Shown here one piece after another: positions 51,910 through 60,588 of a stretch of 64,000 bases of DNA. Every line of letters starts with the position of its first letter. Position 1 is the first letter of the stretch. The notes beneath the pieces were generated by a model. That model was given only the letters and a program-made list of their open reading frames with translations. It searched no databases and was not told the DNA's origin. A program made the position numbers and the translations under genes. This DNA comes from DATBLQ01 sp036555325 (GTDB lineage: Bacteria > Pseudomonadota > Alphaproteobacteria > Rhizobiales > Aestuariivirgaceae): contig DATBLQ010000021.1 of the NCBI GenBank assembly GCA_036555325.1, forward strand, positions 1 to 64,000, read 5' to 3'.

Positions 51910-54755
51910 GGGGGCGCTTGCGGTGCAAGCCTCACGAATTCCGCAACCGTCTCGATTGCATCGACAAGACCGGTGCGCATGACCGTCACCCCCGGCGGAA
52001 AAGCAGTTGTGAAACGGCTCGCCAGCCGGGGATCGAGGATGACGAACACACCGCGATCGCTCCTCCGCCGGATCAGCCGACCGAACGCCTGTCTCAATCT
52101 CAGTCTCACGATCATGTCTTGATAGACGTTGCCGCCGAACGCCTGCCGGCGAGCCCGCTCGAGAATCGTGGGCTGTCCCCAGGGGACGCGATCGAGCACG
52201 ATAAGACGCAGTGAATCTCCCGGCACATCAACCCCGTCGCGGACCGCATCCGTGCCGAGCAGGCAGGCATCCTGATCGGCGCGAAACATGTCAACCAGCG
52301 TGCCGGTGTCGATCGGATCCACATGCTGGGCCAGAAGCGTCAGGCCTCTCTGTGCCAGGGGTTGGACAATCCGCCGGTGCACCGCCTTGAGCCGCGATAT
52401 GGCGGTAAACAAGCCAAGCGCTCCTCCGTTGGCCGCGATAAAGAGTTCCCGATAGGCGGCAGCGACCTGATCCATGTCTTCTCGATTGACGTCATTGACC
52501 ACCACGATCCGCGAGTTCCTCGCGTAATCGTAGGGGCTTTCGTGCGATAGTCTGACGACCGGATAGGGCAGGTGAACAACCCCTGTGCGCATTTCGGCGT
52601 TTTGCCAATCCTCCGGCGAATGAGGCGGTCGGTCCTTGAGAGTTGCCGACGTAATGAGGACACCGTCTGCCTGTCTGAAGACCGCGTTTGCCATTGGCTC
52701 CGTTGGGTCAACCCAGTGGCTATGCAGGCCCGCATCGATTTCACGGCCCGCATGGCTCTCAATCGAGAACCAGTCGACGAACAGCGGATTGGGCTGGTCA
52801 ATCAGACGGTTCAGCATCGAGATCCACCCTCCGATTGTCAGGTCAGCCCGCCGCTTCAATGCGCGCGCCAGGGCCTCTATTCTGGCTCGCTCGTTGCCGT
52901 CCAGCTCCTTTGCGTCATCGTCGAGCTTCTTGAGCAGCACAAGGGCGAGCTTCAGCATCGGCTGCTTCAGATCGAGGAGATGCGCAGCCAAGAGCGAAGC
53001 CTCCTCCGAAAGCCCCTCGATCAGCGGATGGCAATCCGTTTCGAGTGTCTGGCCGCCGCCGTTGTCTGCACGCGCCAGGACCTGTCGGCGAAGCAGGGCG
53101 AAGAAAATCTCCGTTGATCCTTCCGGCTGCCCCGCCTGGACCCGCCTTTGCCAGCCCGGCCCGGCAAGCATTCGCGACAGGTCGGCAATTTCATCAACAA
53201 GCCTCTCGCCGGCCTCGCTCTCCTCAAGCAGGTCGCCCAACCGTTCCTTGAGGCTGCGCCCTCTGCGCCCGCGCATTTCCGGGCCGAGGACCCATCGCCT
53301 GAGTTCGGACGTTTCCCGTCCCGTGAGGTGGCCCGAGAATGCGCTGTCTGCAGCATCGAAAAGATGATGGCCTTCATCGAACACGACCCGCTTGAGGTGT
53401 CCCGCGCTGTCCTGTTCCTCCTCGCTCCTCGCCACTCCCAGAACATGATCCACTGCCACCTGGTGTAGAACCAGGGCATGGTTGGCAATGACGATCTCCG
53501 CTCTTCGGCCGGCTCGCACTGCTTTTTCGATGAAACACCGGCGATAATGCGGACAGGCCGAGTAGATGCATTCCCCCCGCCGGTCGGTGAGGCCCAGTGA
53601 GAGCGCTGTCATCGTCCGCCCGTCGTCTAACGCCGGATCAGATACGAGGCTCATGAGCCAGGTCGGAAAATCTCCCCCGGCCATGTCGCCATCCTTGCTG
53701 TAACGGGCCCAGCGGGCGATCAGTGCCGCAAGCAGGGCGCTGCGTGGTGTCTGCGCAGTGAGCCGTCCGAAGGTTTCCTGCAGGTTGAGCAGGCAGGCAT
53801 AGTTTTCCCGCCCCTTGCGGACGACCACGCGGTGTCTCCGCTCCTCCGGATCGGGATACAGTCGCCGGGTTTCCTGTTCCAGCTGCCGCTGCAGATTCTT
53901 GGTGAAAGTCGAGATCCACACCGGAGATCCGTTTCGTTCCGCCCACAGATGGGCGGGCGCGAGATAGGCCAGTGTTTTGCCAAGCCCCGTACCGGCCTCC
54001 GACAGGAGAATATTGATTTCATGTTTCGATTGCCGCGGGGCGAATGCATGAGTTGCGGCCGCGCAATAGTCTTTTTGTTGCGGACGCACCTCCTGATCAT
54101 CTCCCAGCAGTTGCTCCAGGAGCGCAAGTGCGGCCTCTTTGTCCACTCCTTGTTGCGAGGCCTTTGCTTCAGGCCCCTGATCCTCCCATTCAGGAATCCG
54201 ATCCCACACATTAAGCCCGGTGGCGAAGACTTGGGCGTCCGCCTTGACCTGCAAATCCTCCACAGATGCGATCACTACCTTGGCCCAGGGCCAGTTGCTT
54301 CGCGCCAGGAAATTGGCAAGCTGCAAGGTTTCCCGAAGATTGGGATAATGAGGCGATGCGAGGTCTTGCAACAGACGTACCGCAGCCTCCGCCAGAGCGC
54401 GCGCATCGTTTGCTTCTGCAATGCCAAGGGCGCGCGCAAGACCTTGTGGGGTTGGAACGGCAAACTGCGCCGGGCGCGTGAAAAGAAATAGCTCCGCAAC
54501 GTCGAAATGGCGCGATTGATGCGCTAGAGTGCGAAGCTCGCGCGACGCATCGGCGATGAGCGCCAATCTCTCGATGAGATAGGGTGCATGGCAAACAAGG
54601 TGTGGCTCCTTCGCCAGCTGCTCAAGCCCGTCCTCGGCAGTAAGAGCCGCTTGTTCGCCCGCGGCTTGGCGAATGAGTACACCTGTCGCCTGTGCCACTG
54701 CCGTGGGCAGTGCCAGCACGGTTCCAATCGAGTCGATGATTGCAGGAGAAACCAT
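51903..54755 (-). CDS. DinG/XPD-like ATP-dependent DNA helicase
   Basis: 950 residues. A unique N-terminal region of about 240 residues precedes the helicase. Walker A SEAGTGLGKT is at 252-261, the iron-sulfur cluster cysteines are C321, C396, C401 and C407, and Walker B is VVFDEGHH (457-464, DEGH). C-terminal helicase motifs include LLGTDAVRDGVDVPGDSL and RLRQAFGRLIRRRSDRG. Rad3-family 5'-3' helicase for unwinding damaged or structured DNA. Single gene, divergent from lysS. Confidence 0.9.
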   Translation of the reverse strand: MVSPAIIDSIGTVLALPTAVAQATGVLIRQAAGEQAALTAEDGLEQLAKEPHLVCHAPYLIERLALIADASRELRTLAHQSRHFDVAELFLFTRPAQFAVPTPQGLARALGIAEANDARALAEAAVRLLQDLASPHYPNLRETLQLANFLARSNWPWAKVVIASVEDLQVKADAQVFATGLNVWDRIPEWEDQGPEAKASQQGVDKEAALALLEQLLGDDQEVRPQQKDYCAAATHAFAPRQSKHEINILLSEAGTGLGKTLAYLAPAHLWAERNGSPVWISTFTKNLQRQLEQETRRLYPDPEERRHRVVVRKGRENYACLLNLQETFGRLTAQTPRSALLAALIARWARYSKDGDMAGGDFPTWLMSLVSDPALDDGRTMTALSLGLTDRRGECIYSACPHYRRCFIEKAVRAGRRAEIVIANHALVLHQVAVDHVLGVARSEEEQDSAGHLKRVVFDEGHHLFDAADSAFSGHLTGRETSELRRWVLGPEMRGRRGRSLKERLGDLLEESEAGERLVDEIADLSRMLAGPGWQRRVQAGQPEGSTEIFFALLRRQVLARADNGGGQTLETDCHPLIEGLSEEASLLAAHLLDLKQPMLKLALVLLKKLDDDAKELDGNERARIEALARALKRRADLTIGGWISMLNRLIDQPNPLFVDWFSIESHAGREIDAGLHSHWVDPTEPMANAVFRQADGVLITSATLKDRPPHSPEDWQNAEMRTGVVHLPYPVVRLSHESPYDYARNSRIVVVNDVNREDMDQVAAAYRELFIAANGGALGLFTAISRLKAVHRRIVQPLAQRGLTLLAQHVDPIDTGTLVDMFRADQDACLLGTDAVRDGVDVPGDSLRLIVLDRVPWGQPTILERARRQAFGGNVYQDMIVRLRLRQAFGRLIRRRSDRGVFVILDPRLASRFTTAFPPGVTVMRTGLVDAIETVAEFVRLAPQAPPQ

Positions 54756-54839
54756 AAGGAGTGAGCCTAGCCGATTGACGGCCGTTTGCGAGCCCTTTAC
54801 CAGTGCCAGGGGCCGCAGCTTAAGTTTCAGTATCGAGAA

Positions 54840-56474
54840 ATGTCCCGTCTGTCTGATTTCCGCCTAGAAGCTTTCGAAAGCAAAGCGTGGCCCTTTGAGG
54901 AAGCGCGCAAGATATTGGCTCGCCTCGAAAAGCGCTCCGCTCCTCCGGCCGAAGTCCTGTTCGAGACCGGCTACGGTCCCTCGGGACTTCCGCACATCGG
55001 CACCTTCGGCGAGGTTGCTCGCACCACGATGGTCCGCCATGCCTTTGCGACGATGTCCGACATCCAGACGCGGCTCATCTGTTTTTCCGATGATATGGAC
55101 GGCCTGCGCAAGGTTCCCGACAACGTTCCCAATCGGGAGATGATGCTCGCCCATCTGGGAAGGCCACTCACGGAGGTTCCCGATCCCTTTCGCGAGCACG
55201 AGAGTTTCGGCCATCACAACAATGCCATGTTGCGGCGTTTCCTCGATCGGTTCGGCTTTGACTATGAGTTTGCGAGCTCGACTGAGTATTACGCATCGGG
55301 CCGCTTTGATCGGGCGCTGCTCAAGCTGCTGGAAGCCTATGACCAGGTGATGGCGATCATGCTCCCGTCCCTGCGCGAGGAGCGCTCGCAGACCTATTCG
55401 CCCTTTCTGCCAATTCATCCTCGATCAGGCATTGTGATGCAGGTGCCGATAGAAGAAGTCAACGTTGCCGCAGGCACGATTGTCTGGCGCGATCCAGACT
55501 CTGGCGAGCGCTTCGAAACCAAGGTCACCGGAGGGCACTGCAAACTGCAATGGAAGCCTGATTGGGGCATGCGCTGGTATGCCCTGGGCGTTGACTATGA
55601 AATGTCCGGCAAGGATCTCATCGATTCAGTGAAGCTGTCGGGCCGCATTTGCAAAGTTTTGGGCGGGGAACCGCCCGAGGGCTTCAACTACGAGCTTTTT
55701 CTCGACGAGAAGGGCCAGAAAATCTCGAAATCGAAGGGAAACGGCATCACGATCGACGAATGGTTGCGCTATGCTAGTCCGGAGAGCCTGCAGCTGTTCA
55801 TGTATCACAAGCCGCGTGAAGCAAAGCGGCTCTACTTCGACGTAATCCCGCGCAACGTCGATGAATACTTCCAGCAGCTTTCCGCTTATGACCGGCAGGA
55901 TAACAGGCTTAAGCTCGCCAACCCCGTTTGGCACATCCATTCCGCCAATCCGCCCCACGTCGATCTGCCGGTAAACTTCTCTCTCTTGCTCAAGCTGGTC
56001 AGCGCCTGCAATGCCTCCGACCGGGCTGTCCTGTGGGGTTTTCTGCGCAAGCATGTGGAGGGCGTATCTCCCGAAACTCACCCCGTTCTCGATCAGCTGG
56101 TCGGGTACGCCATCAACTACTTCAATGATTTCGTCAAACCGGCAAAGCGCTATCGTGCGGCTGATGAGGTCGAGCTCAAGGCGCTCAAGGAGCTGACTCA
56201 GGCCCTGGCTACTTTGCCCCCCGATGCGACCGCGGAGGACATTCAGTCGGTGCTTTACGACGTCGCCCGTAAAATCCCCCGCTATCAAGACATGGACGTC
56301 AAGGGCGCCACACCCGACCGTCCGGGCGTTTCGCTCGCGTGGTTCAACGCTCTCTATGAAATCTTGCTCGGCGAACAGCAGGGCCCGCGTTTCGGCTCCT
56401 TTGTTGCCTTATTTGGCGTCAACGAAACGCGAACATTGATCGAAAATGCCCTCGCCGGCGAATTTGTTAACTAA
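54840..56474 (+). CDS. lysS: Lysyl-tRNA synthetase, class I
   Basis: 544 residues. The class I signatures are present: PSGLPHIGTFGE (HIGH at 52-55) and KISKSKGNGI (KMSKS). This archaeal-type enzyme replaces class II LysRS in many alphaproteobacteria. The ATG at 54840 gives the usual MSRLSDFRLEAFESKAWPF start; a longer frame from 54786 is unlikely. It transcribes divergently from the helicase, 84 bases apart. Confidence 0.95.
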   Translation: MSRLSDFRLEAFESKAWPFEEARKILARLEKRSAPPAEVLFETGYGPSGLPHIGTFGEVARTTMVRHAFATMSDIQTRLICFSDDMDGLRKVPDNVPNREMMLAHLGRPLTEVPDPFREHESFGHHNNAMLRRFLDRFGFDYEFASSTEYYASGRFDRALLKLLEAYDQVMAIMLPSLREERSQTYSPFLPIHPRSGIVMQVPIEEVNVAAGTIVWRDPDSGERFETKVTGGHCKLQWKPDWGMRWYALGVDYEMSGKDLIDSVKLSGRICKVLGGEPPEGFNYELFLDEKGQKISKSKGNGITIDEWLRYASPESLQLFMYHKPREAKRLYFDVIPRNVDEYFQQLSAYDRQDNRLKLANPVWHIHSANPPHVDLPVNFSLLLKLVSACNASDRAVLWGFLRKHVEGVSPETHPVLDQLVGYAINYFNDFVKPAKRYRAADEVELKALKELTQALATLPPDATAEDIQSVLYDVARKIPRYQDMDVKGATPDRPGVSLAWFNALYEILLGEQQGPRFGSFVALFGVNETRTLIENALAGEFVN

Positions 56475-56538
56475 GAATCCCGCAACGCTGCAACCTTCCC
56501 ATTCCTCTTGGCGTTTCCACGCAAATGGGAGAACCCCT

Positions 56539-56877
56539 ATGTGGCAGTCCACCGGCTCCGGCCTCGCCCCGGACGTCAAGTTCTTGCGCAACGCGGGCGT
56601 AGCCCTTGCAGTCCTCGCTTTTTGCGCTGGGACGGTGAGCCTTATTGGTGTTTCGGCCTCTCCGAATGAACCACGGTTGACCATTGCGCCGGCACGAACT
56701 CTTCAAGCCGGCGTTACCGCCATGTTTCGCACGGTTGACGAGAACATAGCCCGCCGTCATGAGGGAAACGTTGATATCACCATCGAGGAAGTGGTTGAGG
56801 CTGACGTCTCGCCCGTCTGTTCCCCCGAGAGCCCGATTGCCGTTGCGGCAACCGCCGAGGAGTGCTCCGAACCTTGA
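56539..56877 (+). CDS. Small exported or membrane-anchored protein of unknown function
   Basis: 112 residues: hydrophobic segment NAGVALAVLAFCAGTVSLIG at about 18-37 acts as signal or anchor, followed by a 75-residue periplasmic part that ends acidic, with two cysteines (CSPESP and EECSEP). GGGAG lies seven bases before the ATG. A longer frame from 56446 overlaps lysS. No family recognised; 64 bases after lysS so possibly co-transcribed. Confidence 0.6.
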   Translation: MWQSTGSGLAPDVKFLRNAGVALAVLAFCAGTVSLIGVSASPNEPRLTIAPARTLQAGVTAMFRTVDENIARRHEGNVDITIEEVVEADVSPVCSPESPIAVAATAEECSEP

Positions 56878-56888
56878 GCGTGGCGGCA

Positions 56889-57821
56889 CTACCGTTTTGA
56901 GCGCATCAGTTTTTCATAAGCCACGGCGATGTGTGCTGCCACCTGTGCATTGTGACTGATGAGCTCGATATTTGTCCTGACGCTCTTTCCTCCTGTTATT
57001 TCGACGATCCGGGCGAGGAGGTAGGGCGTGACGTCCTTTTGAGAGATGCCGTCCTGCGTCCCATCTTTGAGGGCCTGTTCGATGGCCGCCTCGATTGCCT
57101 CCCCGTCGAGCGCATGCATCTCGGGCACCGGATTCGCAATCAGAAGCCCGCCCCCGCTCCCGATGGCCCAGTGCTGGCAAATGACCTGCGCCACTTCGTC
57201 GATGCTCTCGAAGCTATGATCGATGCCGCGGCCGCTCTTCCGCGAAAAGAAGGCCGGAAACTCCCGCGTTCGGTAGCCGATGACGGGCACGCCCAGCGTC
57301 TCCAGGAGTTCGATCGTCCGCCCGATGTCCAAAATCGACTTCGCCCCGGCCGAGACGACCGCCACCGGTGTCCGCGCGAGTTCTGCGAGATCGGCCGATA
57401 TGTCGAACGTCTTCTCCGCGTCTCGATGCACCCCGCCGATGCCGCCCGTGGCAAAGAGTTTGATGTTCGCCTTCGCCGCGATGAACATGGTGGCGGCGAC
57501 GGTGGTGCCGGCGGTCATCCCCGCAACCATGAGAGATGCAAGGTCGCGCGTTGAAGCTTTCAAGGCAGTCCGCGATGCCGCAAGCTTTCCGATCTCGTCC
57601 TGGCTCAAACCCGCGCGCAATTTTCCTTCGATGAGGGCGATCGTTGCCGGTATTGCGCCGCTGTCGCGCACCAGGCGTTCGATGCGAAGTGCCGTCTCGG
57701 CGTTGGCTGGGTGCGGCAGTCCATGGGTAATGATGCTTGATTCAAGCGCTACGACTGGCTCTCTCGTGGCTATCGCCTCTTCCACCTCGCCGGAGAGATG
57801 CACGTTTGCCGGGGTCAACAT
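56889..57821 (-). CDS. psuG: Pseudouridine-5'-phosphate glycosidase
   Basis: 310 residues. Cleaves the C-C bond of pseudouridine 5'-phosphate to uracil and ribose 5-phosphate. VVALESSIITHGLPHPAN near the start (catalytic Glu), TVAATMFIAAKANIKLFATGGIGG (part) and VVSAGAKSILDI with the Schiff-base Lys match PsuG. Several starts are possible (57899, 57851, 57821); 57821 fits the family length and overlaps the psuK end by seven bases. Last gene of the regulator-psuK-psuG operon. Confidence 0.92.
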   Translation of the reverse strand: MLTPANVHLSGEVEEAIATREPVVALESSIITHGLPHPANAETALRIERLVRDSGAIPATIALIEGKLRAGLSQDEIGKLAASRTALKASTRDLASLMVAGMTAGTTVAATMFIAAKANIKLFATGGIGGVHRDAEKTFDISADLAELARTPVAVVSAGAKSILDIGRTIELLETLGVPVIGYRTREFPAFFSRKSGRGIDHSFESIDEVAQVICQHWAIGSGGGLLIANPVPEMHALDGEAIEAAIEQALKDGTQDGISQKDVTPYLLARIVEITGGKSVRTNIELISHNAQVAAHIAVAYEKLMRSKR

Positions 57822-58753
57822 GGGTTTGATGCGGCGATCAATTCCATGCATCGCTCCGCTTCTAGCCTGTCGAAACCCTGCGGCCGAGCCGTCGGCCATT
57901 TAAGCGCAGCCAATGCGCAGCCCATGCCGAACATCACCGCATCGTACAAGCCCGCCCCTTCGAGCCGCCGCAGGAACGTTCCAGCCGCCAGCGCATCGCC
58001 CGCTCCGCTCACATTGCGTATTGTTGTCCCGGGCATCAGGATCCGCATGAGACGGCCGTTTTCTCCTGCCTGGACTCCACTGGCACCTTGACTGAGCACC
58101 ACGGCTGCGGCGCCAAGCTTCAAAAACTCTTTGACAGTGGTTTCAGGCTCGCTTTCGCCCACGATGGCTTGCGCTTCCGCGTGGTTGGTGACGAGCAGGT
58201 CTACCCCTGCAAGGCTCCCTCCGAGCCTTTTCGATTTGGCTGTGGAGACAGTATTTACGGCCAGCGCTAAGCGCTTCTCCCCGCAATGCTCTCTGAGTCG
58301 CACCAATACAGGCACGGGCAAGTTACAGTCTGCGAACAGTCCATCGATGTGCTCCTTGCTCTTGAGCACATTGTCGATGAACGGCGGATCGATAGTATCG
58401 AGCACCTCCATATCGGCGAAAGCGGAGAACAGTTCGCCTTCATGGAAAGCGGCGATATATTCAGCTGTCCTAGCGCCCCGTCTCCTGCTCACGAGCGATG
58501 TATCTACTCCGCAAGACCTCATCGCGGCATCAAGGTCATCCCCTGGTCGATCCTCACCCACGACGCTAGCAAGCCTTGCCTCGGCGCCAAGACGCACCAG
58601 GACCTCCGCGACATTGCGAGCCACTCCGCCGAAGCTCTTGATGCCCCGCGCAGGATTCGAACAGCCGATGACCGCCGGCGCCGGAAGATGATAATAGCGG
58701 TCGACCGTTGCGCCGCCGATACACAGGAAGCGCAGCGGCCGGCGTCTGCTCAC
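57815..58753 (-). CDS. psuK: Pseudouridine kinase (PfkB family)
   Basis: 312-residue ribokinase-fold protein. CIGGATVDRYYHL and GGVARNVAEVLVRLGA near the N-terminus and NVSGAGDALAAGTFLRRLEG (catalytic Asp) are PfkB motifs; the neighbour psuG assigns the substrate. I chose GTG at 58753, whose GTGA overlaps the stop of the upstream regulator, as with other junctions here; an in-frame TTG at 58783 is less likely. Phosphorylates pseudouridine for PsuG. Confidence 0.9.
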   Translation of the reverse strand: MSRRRPLRFLCIGGATVDRYYHLPAPAVIGCSNPARGIKSFGGVARNVAEVLVRLGAEARLASVVGEDRPGDDLDAAMRSCGVDTSLVSRRRGARTAEYIAAFHEGELFSAFADMEVLDTIDPPFIDNVLKSKEHIDGLFADCNLPVPVLVRLREHCGEKRLALAVNTVSTAKSKRLGGSLAGVDLLVTNHAEAQAIVGESEPETTVKEFLKLGAAAVVLSQGASGVQAGENGRLMRILMPGTTIRNVSGAGDALAAGTFLRRLEGAGLYDAVMFGMGCALAALKWPTARPQGFDRLEAERCMELIAASNPC

Positions 58754-59385
58754 TGACTTGCCCAGATGATCCGGGCAATCCAAACCACGTCTTCCGTTTG
58801 CACCGACTTGACTTCGTGATCGGGATTGAACGAGGCAAGTTCGATGGCCTTGGATGTCTGTCGCTGGAGGATCTTCGCCATCACTTCGCCCCGTTTGGTT
58901 CGCACCACAACCCTGTCGCCGCGTCGGATGCTGGCATTGGGCGAGACGATGATGATGTCTCCCTGACGGTAAACTGGCTGCATGCTGTCGCCGGAAATTT
59001 CCAGCGCATAGGCATTGAGATCCTTCACTCCTGGAACCGTGATTTCATCCCACCCGCTTCCCACCGGAAAGCCGGCGTCATCGAAGTATCCGCCTTTTCC
59101 GGCCTTGGCGAAGCCGATGAGAGGGATGGTGGTCCGCATCTTTTCCATACCCTTGCGGCCCGTAAGAAGAATCACGAACTCATCCACGGTCGTCCCAACC
59201 GAAGCCAGGACCTTTGAAACGCTTTCTGTTGTCGGCCAGCGCTCGCGCCCGTCCGGCCCGTGCCGTTTCGAGGGGTTGAAAGCCGTGGGATCGAGCCCCG
59301 CCTTCTTCGCCAGCCCCGACGGCGAAAGCCCGTGTTTTTCGGCAACCCCATCGATAGCCGTCCAAAGCTGTTTGTGCGTGAACAT
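58750..59385 (-). CDS. HTH-S24 (LexA/CI-like) transcriptional regulator
   Basis: 211 residues. N-terminal helix-turn-helix (VAEKHGLSPSGLAKKAGLDP; about 14-33, with a KRHGPDGRERWP wing), linker, then an S24 peptidase domain with Ser134 in ISGDSMQPV, Lys171 in VMAKIL and a candidate Ala95-Gly96 cleavage site in FAKAGKGG. All residues for self-cleavage are present, so it may be inactivated proteolytically, or act as a peptide- or ligand-responsive repressor. Coupled to psuK by GTGA overlap, it likely represses psuKG and itself through the palindromes upstream. Confidence 0.88.
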   Translation of the reverse strand: MFTHKQLWTAIDGVAEKHGLSPSGLAKKAGLDPTAFNPSKRHGPDGRERWPTTESVSKVLASVGTTVDEFVILLTGRKGMEKMRTTIPLIGFAKAGKGGYFDDAGFPVGSGWDEITVPGVKDLNAYALEISGDSMQPVYRQGDIIIVSPNASIRRGDRVVVRTKRGEVMAKILQRQTSKAIELASFNPDHEVKSVQTEDVVWIARIIWASQ

Positions 59386-59407
59386 ATAGGCTGCTCCCGT
59401 TTGTGAA

Positions 59408-59445
59408 CATTCTTTCCTAGGAAACTATGCCGGAAATATCTTCCG
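59408..59445. promoter_or_regulatory. Palindromic operators upstream of the S24-psuKG operon
   Basis: TTTCCTAGGAAA at 59413-59424 is a perfect 12-bp palindrome extended by CAT/ATG to 22 bp (59408-59429). CGGAA-ATATC-TTCCG at 59431-59445 is a second inverted repeat next to it. Both lie 23-60 bases before the S24 gene start, where a repressor would block transcription. Confidence 0.7.
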
Positions 59446-59474
59446 TTGTCCAGAGTTGAATATCTAAATTCCCG

Positions 59475-59484
59475 ACCCTAGGGT
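59475..59484. promoter_or_regulatory. Second CCTAGG-centred palindrome near pyrD
   Basis: ACCCTAGGGT, a perfect 10-bp palindrome with the same CCTAGG core as 59413-59424. Centre-to-centre distance is 61 bases, close to six helical turns. It sits 43 bases before the pyrD start, so the same regulator could touch the pyrD promoter; the 140-base interval serves both divergent genes. Confidence 0.5.
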
Positions 59485-59526
59485 TCACGCGGGCTCTGCA
59501 CCAATTGGGGGAATTGCCGAGGAGGA

Positions 59527-60588
59527 ATGGCCGGTCTCTATGTCATGCTGCGGCCGCTTCTGTTTCTGGCTGACCCCGAATTGGCGCATGGCCTGGCGCT
59601 TGCCGCCCTGAAGGCGGGTCTTGTTCCCGCGACCTCGCCGCCCTCCGACCCCGGTCTTGAAATCACACTATGGGGTTTGAAGTTTCCCAATCCCGTTGGA
59701 CTGGCCGCCGGCTTCGACAAGAACGCTGAGGTAGCCGATGCGATGCTTGCTTTGGGTTTCGGGTTTGTCGAGGTCGGCAGCATCACGCCCCTTGCCCAAG
59801 TGGGCAATCCGAAACCCAGGCTGTTCCGCCTGGAAAAAGACCGTGCCTTGATCAACCGTCTGGGATTCAACAATGCCGGGCAGGGGCCGGCGCTGGCGAG
59901 ACTCAAGGCCAGGTCTCGGTCAAAAGGCATCCTTGGCGTGAATATCGGTGCCAGCCGGGACTCATCCGATCCCATTGCCGACTATGTGAGTGGCCTTCAG
60001 ATCTTCAGCGATGTCGCCGCTTTTATCACTGTCAATATCTCCTCTCCCAACACACCGGGGCTGCGCGCGCTCCAGTCGAAAAACGAGCTTGCTGATTTGC
60101 TCAACCGCCTTGCGAGCGCTCGCAGCGGATTGGCGCACCCAATACCGCTGCTGCTGAAAATCGCCCCCGATTTGAGCGATTTGGAGTTGGCCGACATCGC
60201 GGCCGCTGCAATAGCCGGAAATGTCGACGGTATCGTCGTATCGAACACCACCGTTTCGCGTCCTGTCTTAAAGTCCCCCCAGGCAGCGCAAATGGGCGGC
60301 CTGTCCGGTCCTCCGCTGTTTGAACTGTCCACTCGCCAGCTCGCTCGCCTGTATCGGCTGACAGCCGGCCGCATGCCTTTAATCGGCGCGGGCGGGGTTT
60401 CCTCTGCCGAAACCGCTTGGCAGAAGATTCGCGCCGGAGCATCCCTCCTTCAACTTTATACTGCCCTTGTCTATGAGGGCCCTTCCATCGTCGCCAAAAT
60501 TTGTGCTGGCCTAAATCAGCGGCTGGAAGCGTCCGGCAAGTCCTCCATAAGCGAGATAGTGGGAACGGGCCTCAGCGACTGGCTTTGA
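59527..60588 (+). CDS. pyrD: Dihydroorotate dehydrogenase (quinone), class 2
   Basis: 353 residues. Membrane-associated enzyme of pyrimidine synthesis passing electrons to quinone. N-terminal amphipathic helix (YVMLRPLLFLADPELAHGLA), VGLAAGFDKNAEVADAML, INRLGFNNAGQGPAL, VNISSPNTPGLRALQ with the catalytic Ser, and SNTTVSRP are class 2 features. GGAGG lies only one base before the ATG; the next ATG is six codons in. Divergent from the pseudouridine operon, whose product uracil also feeds pyrimidine pools. Overlaps the convergent MATE gene by 17 bases. Confidence 0.95.
   Translation: MAGLYVMLRPLLFLADPELAHGLALAALKAGLVPATSPPSDPGLEITLWGLKFPNPVGLAAGFDKNAEVADAMLALGFGFVEVGSITPLAQVGNPKPRLFRLEKDRALINRLGFNNAGQGPALARLKARSRSKGILGVNIGASRDSSDPIADYVSGLQIFSDVAAFITVNISSPNTPGLRALQSKNELADLLNRLASARSGLAHPIPLLLKIAPDLSDLELADIAAAAIAGNVDGIVVSNTTVSRPVLKSPQAAQMGGLSGPPLFELSTRQLARLYRLTAGRMPLIGAGGVSSAETAWQKIRAGASLLQLYTALVYEGPSIVAKICAGLNQRLEASGKSSISEIVGTGLSDWL

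Noticed and set aside
58750..59385. S24 regulator as a prophage repressor
   Set aside because: No phage, integrase or excisionase genes nearby; it is translationally coupled to metabolic genes.
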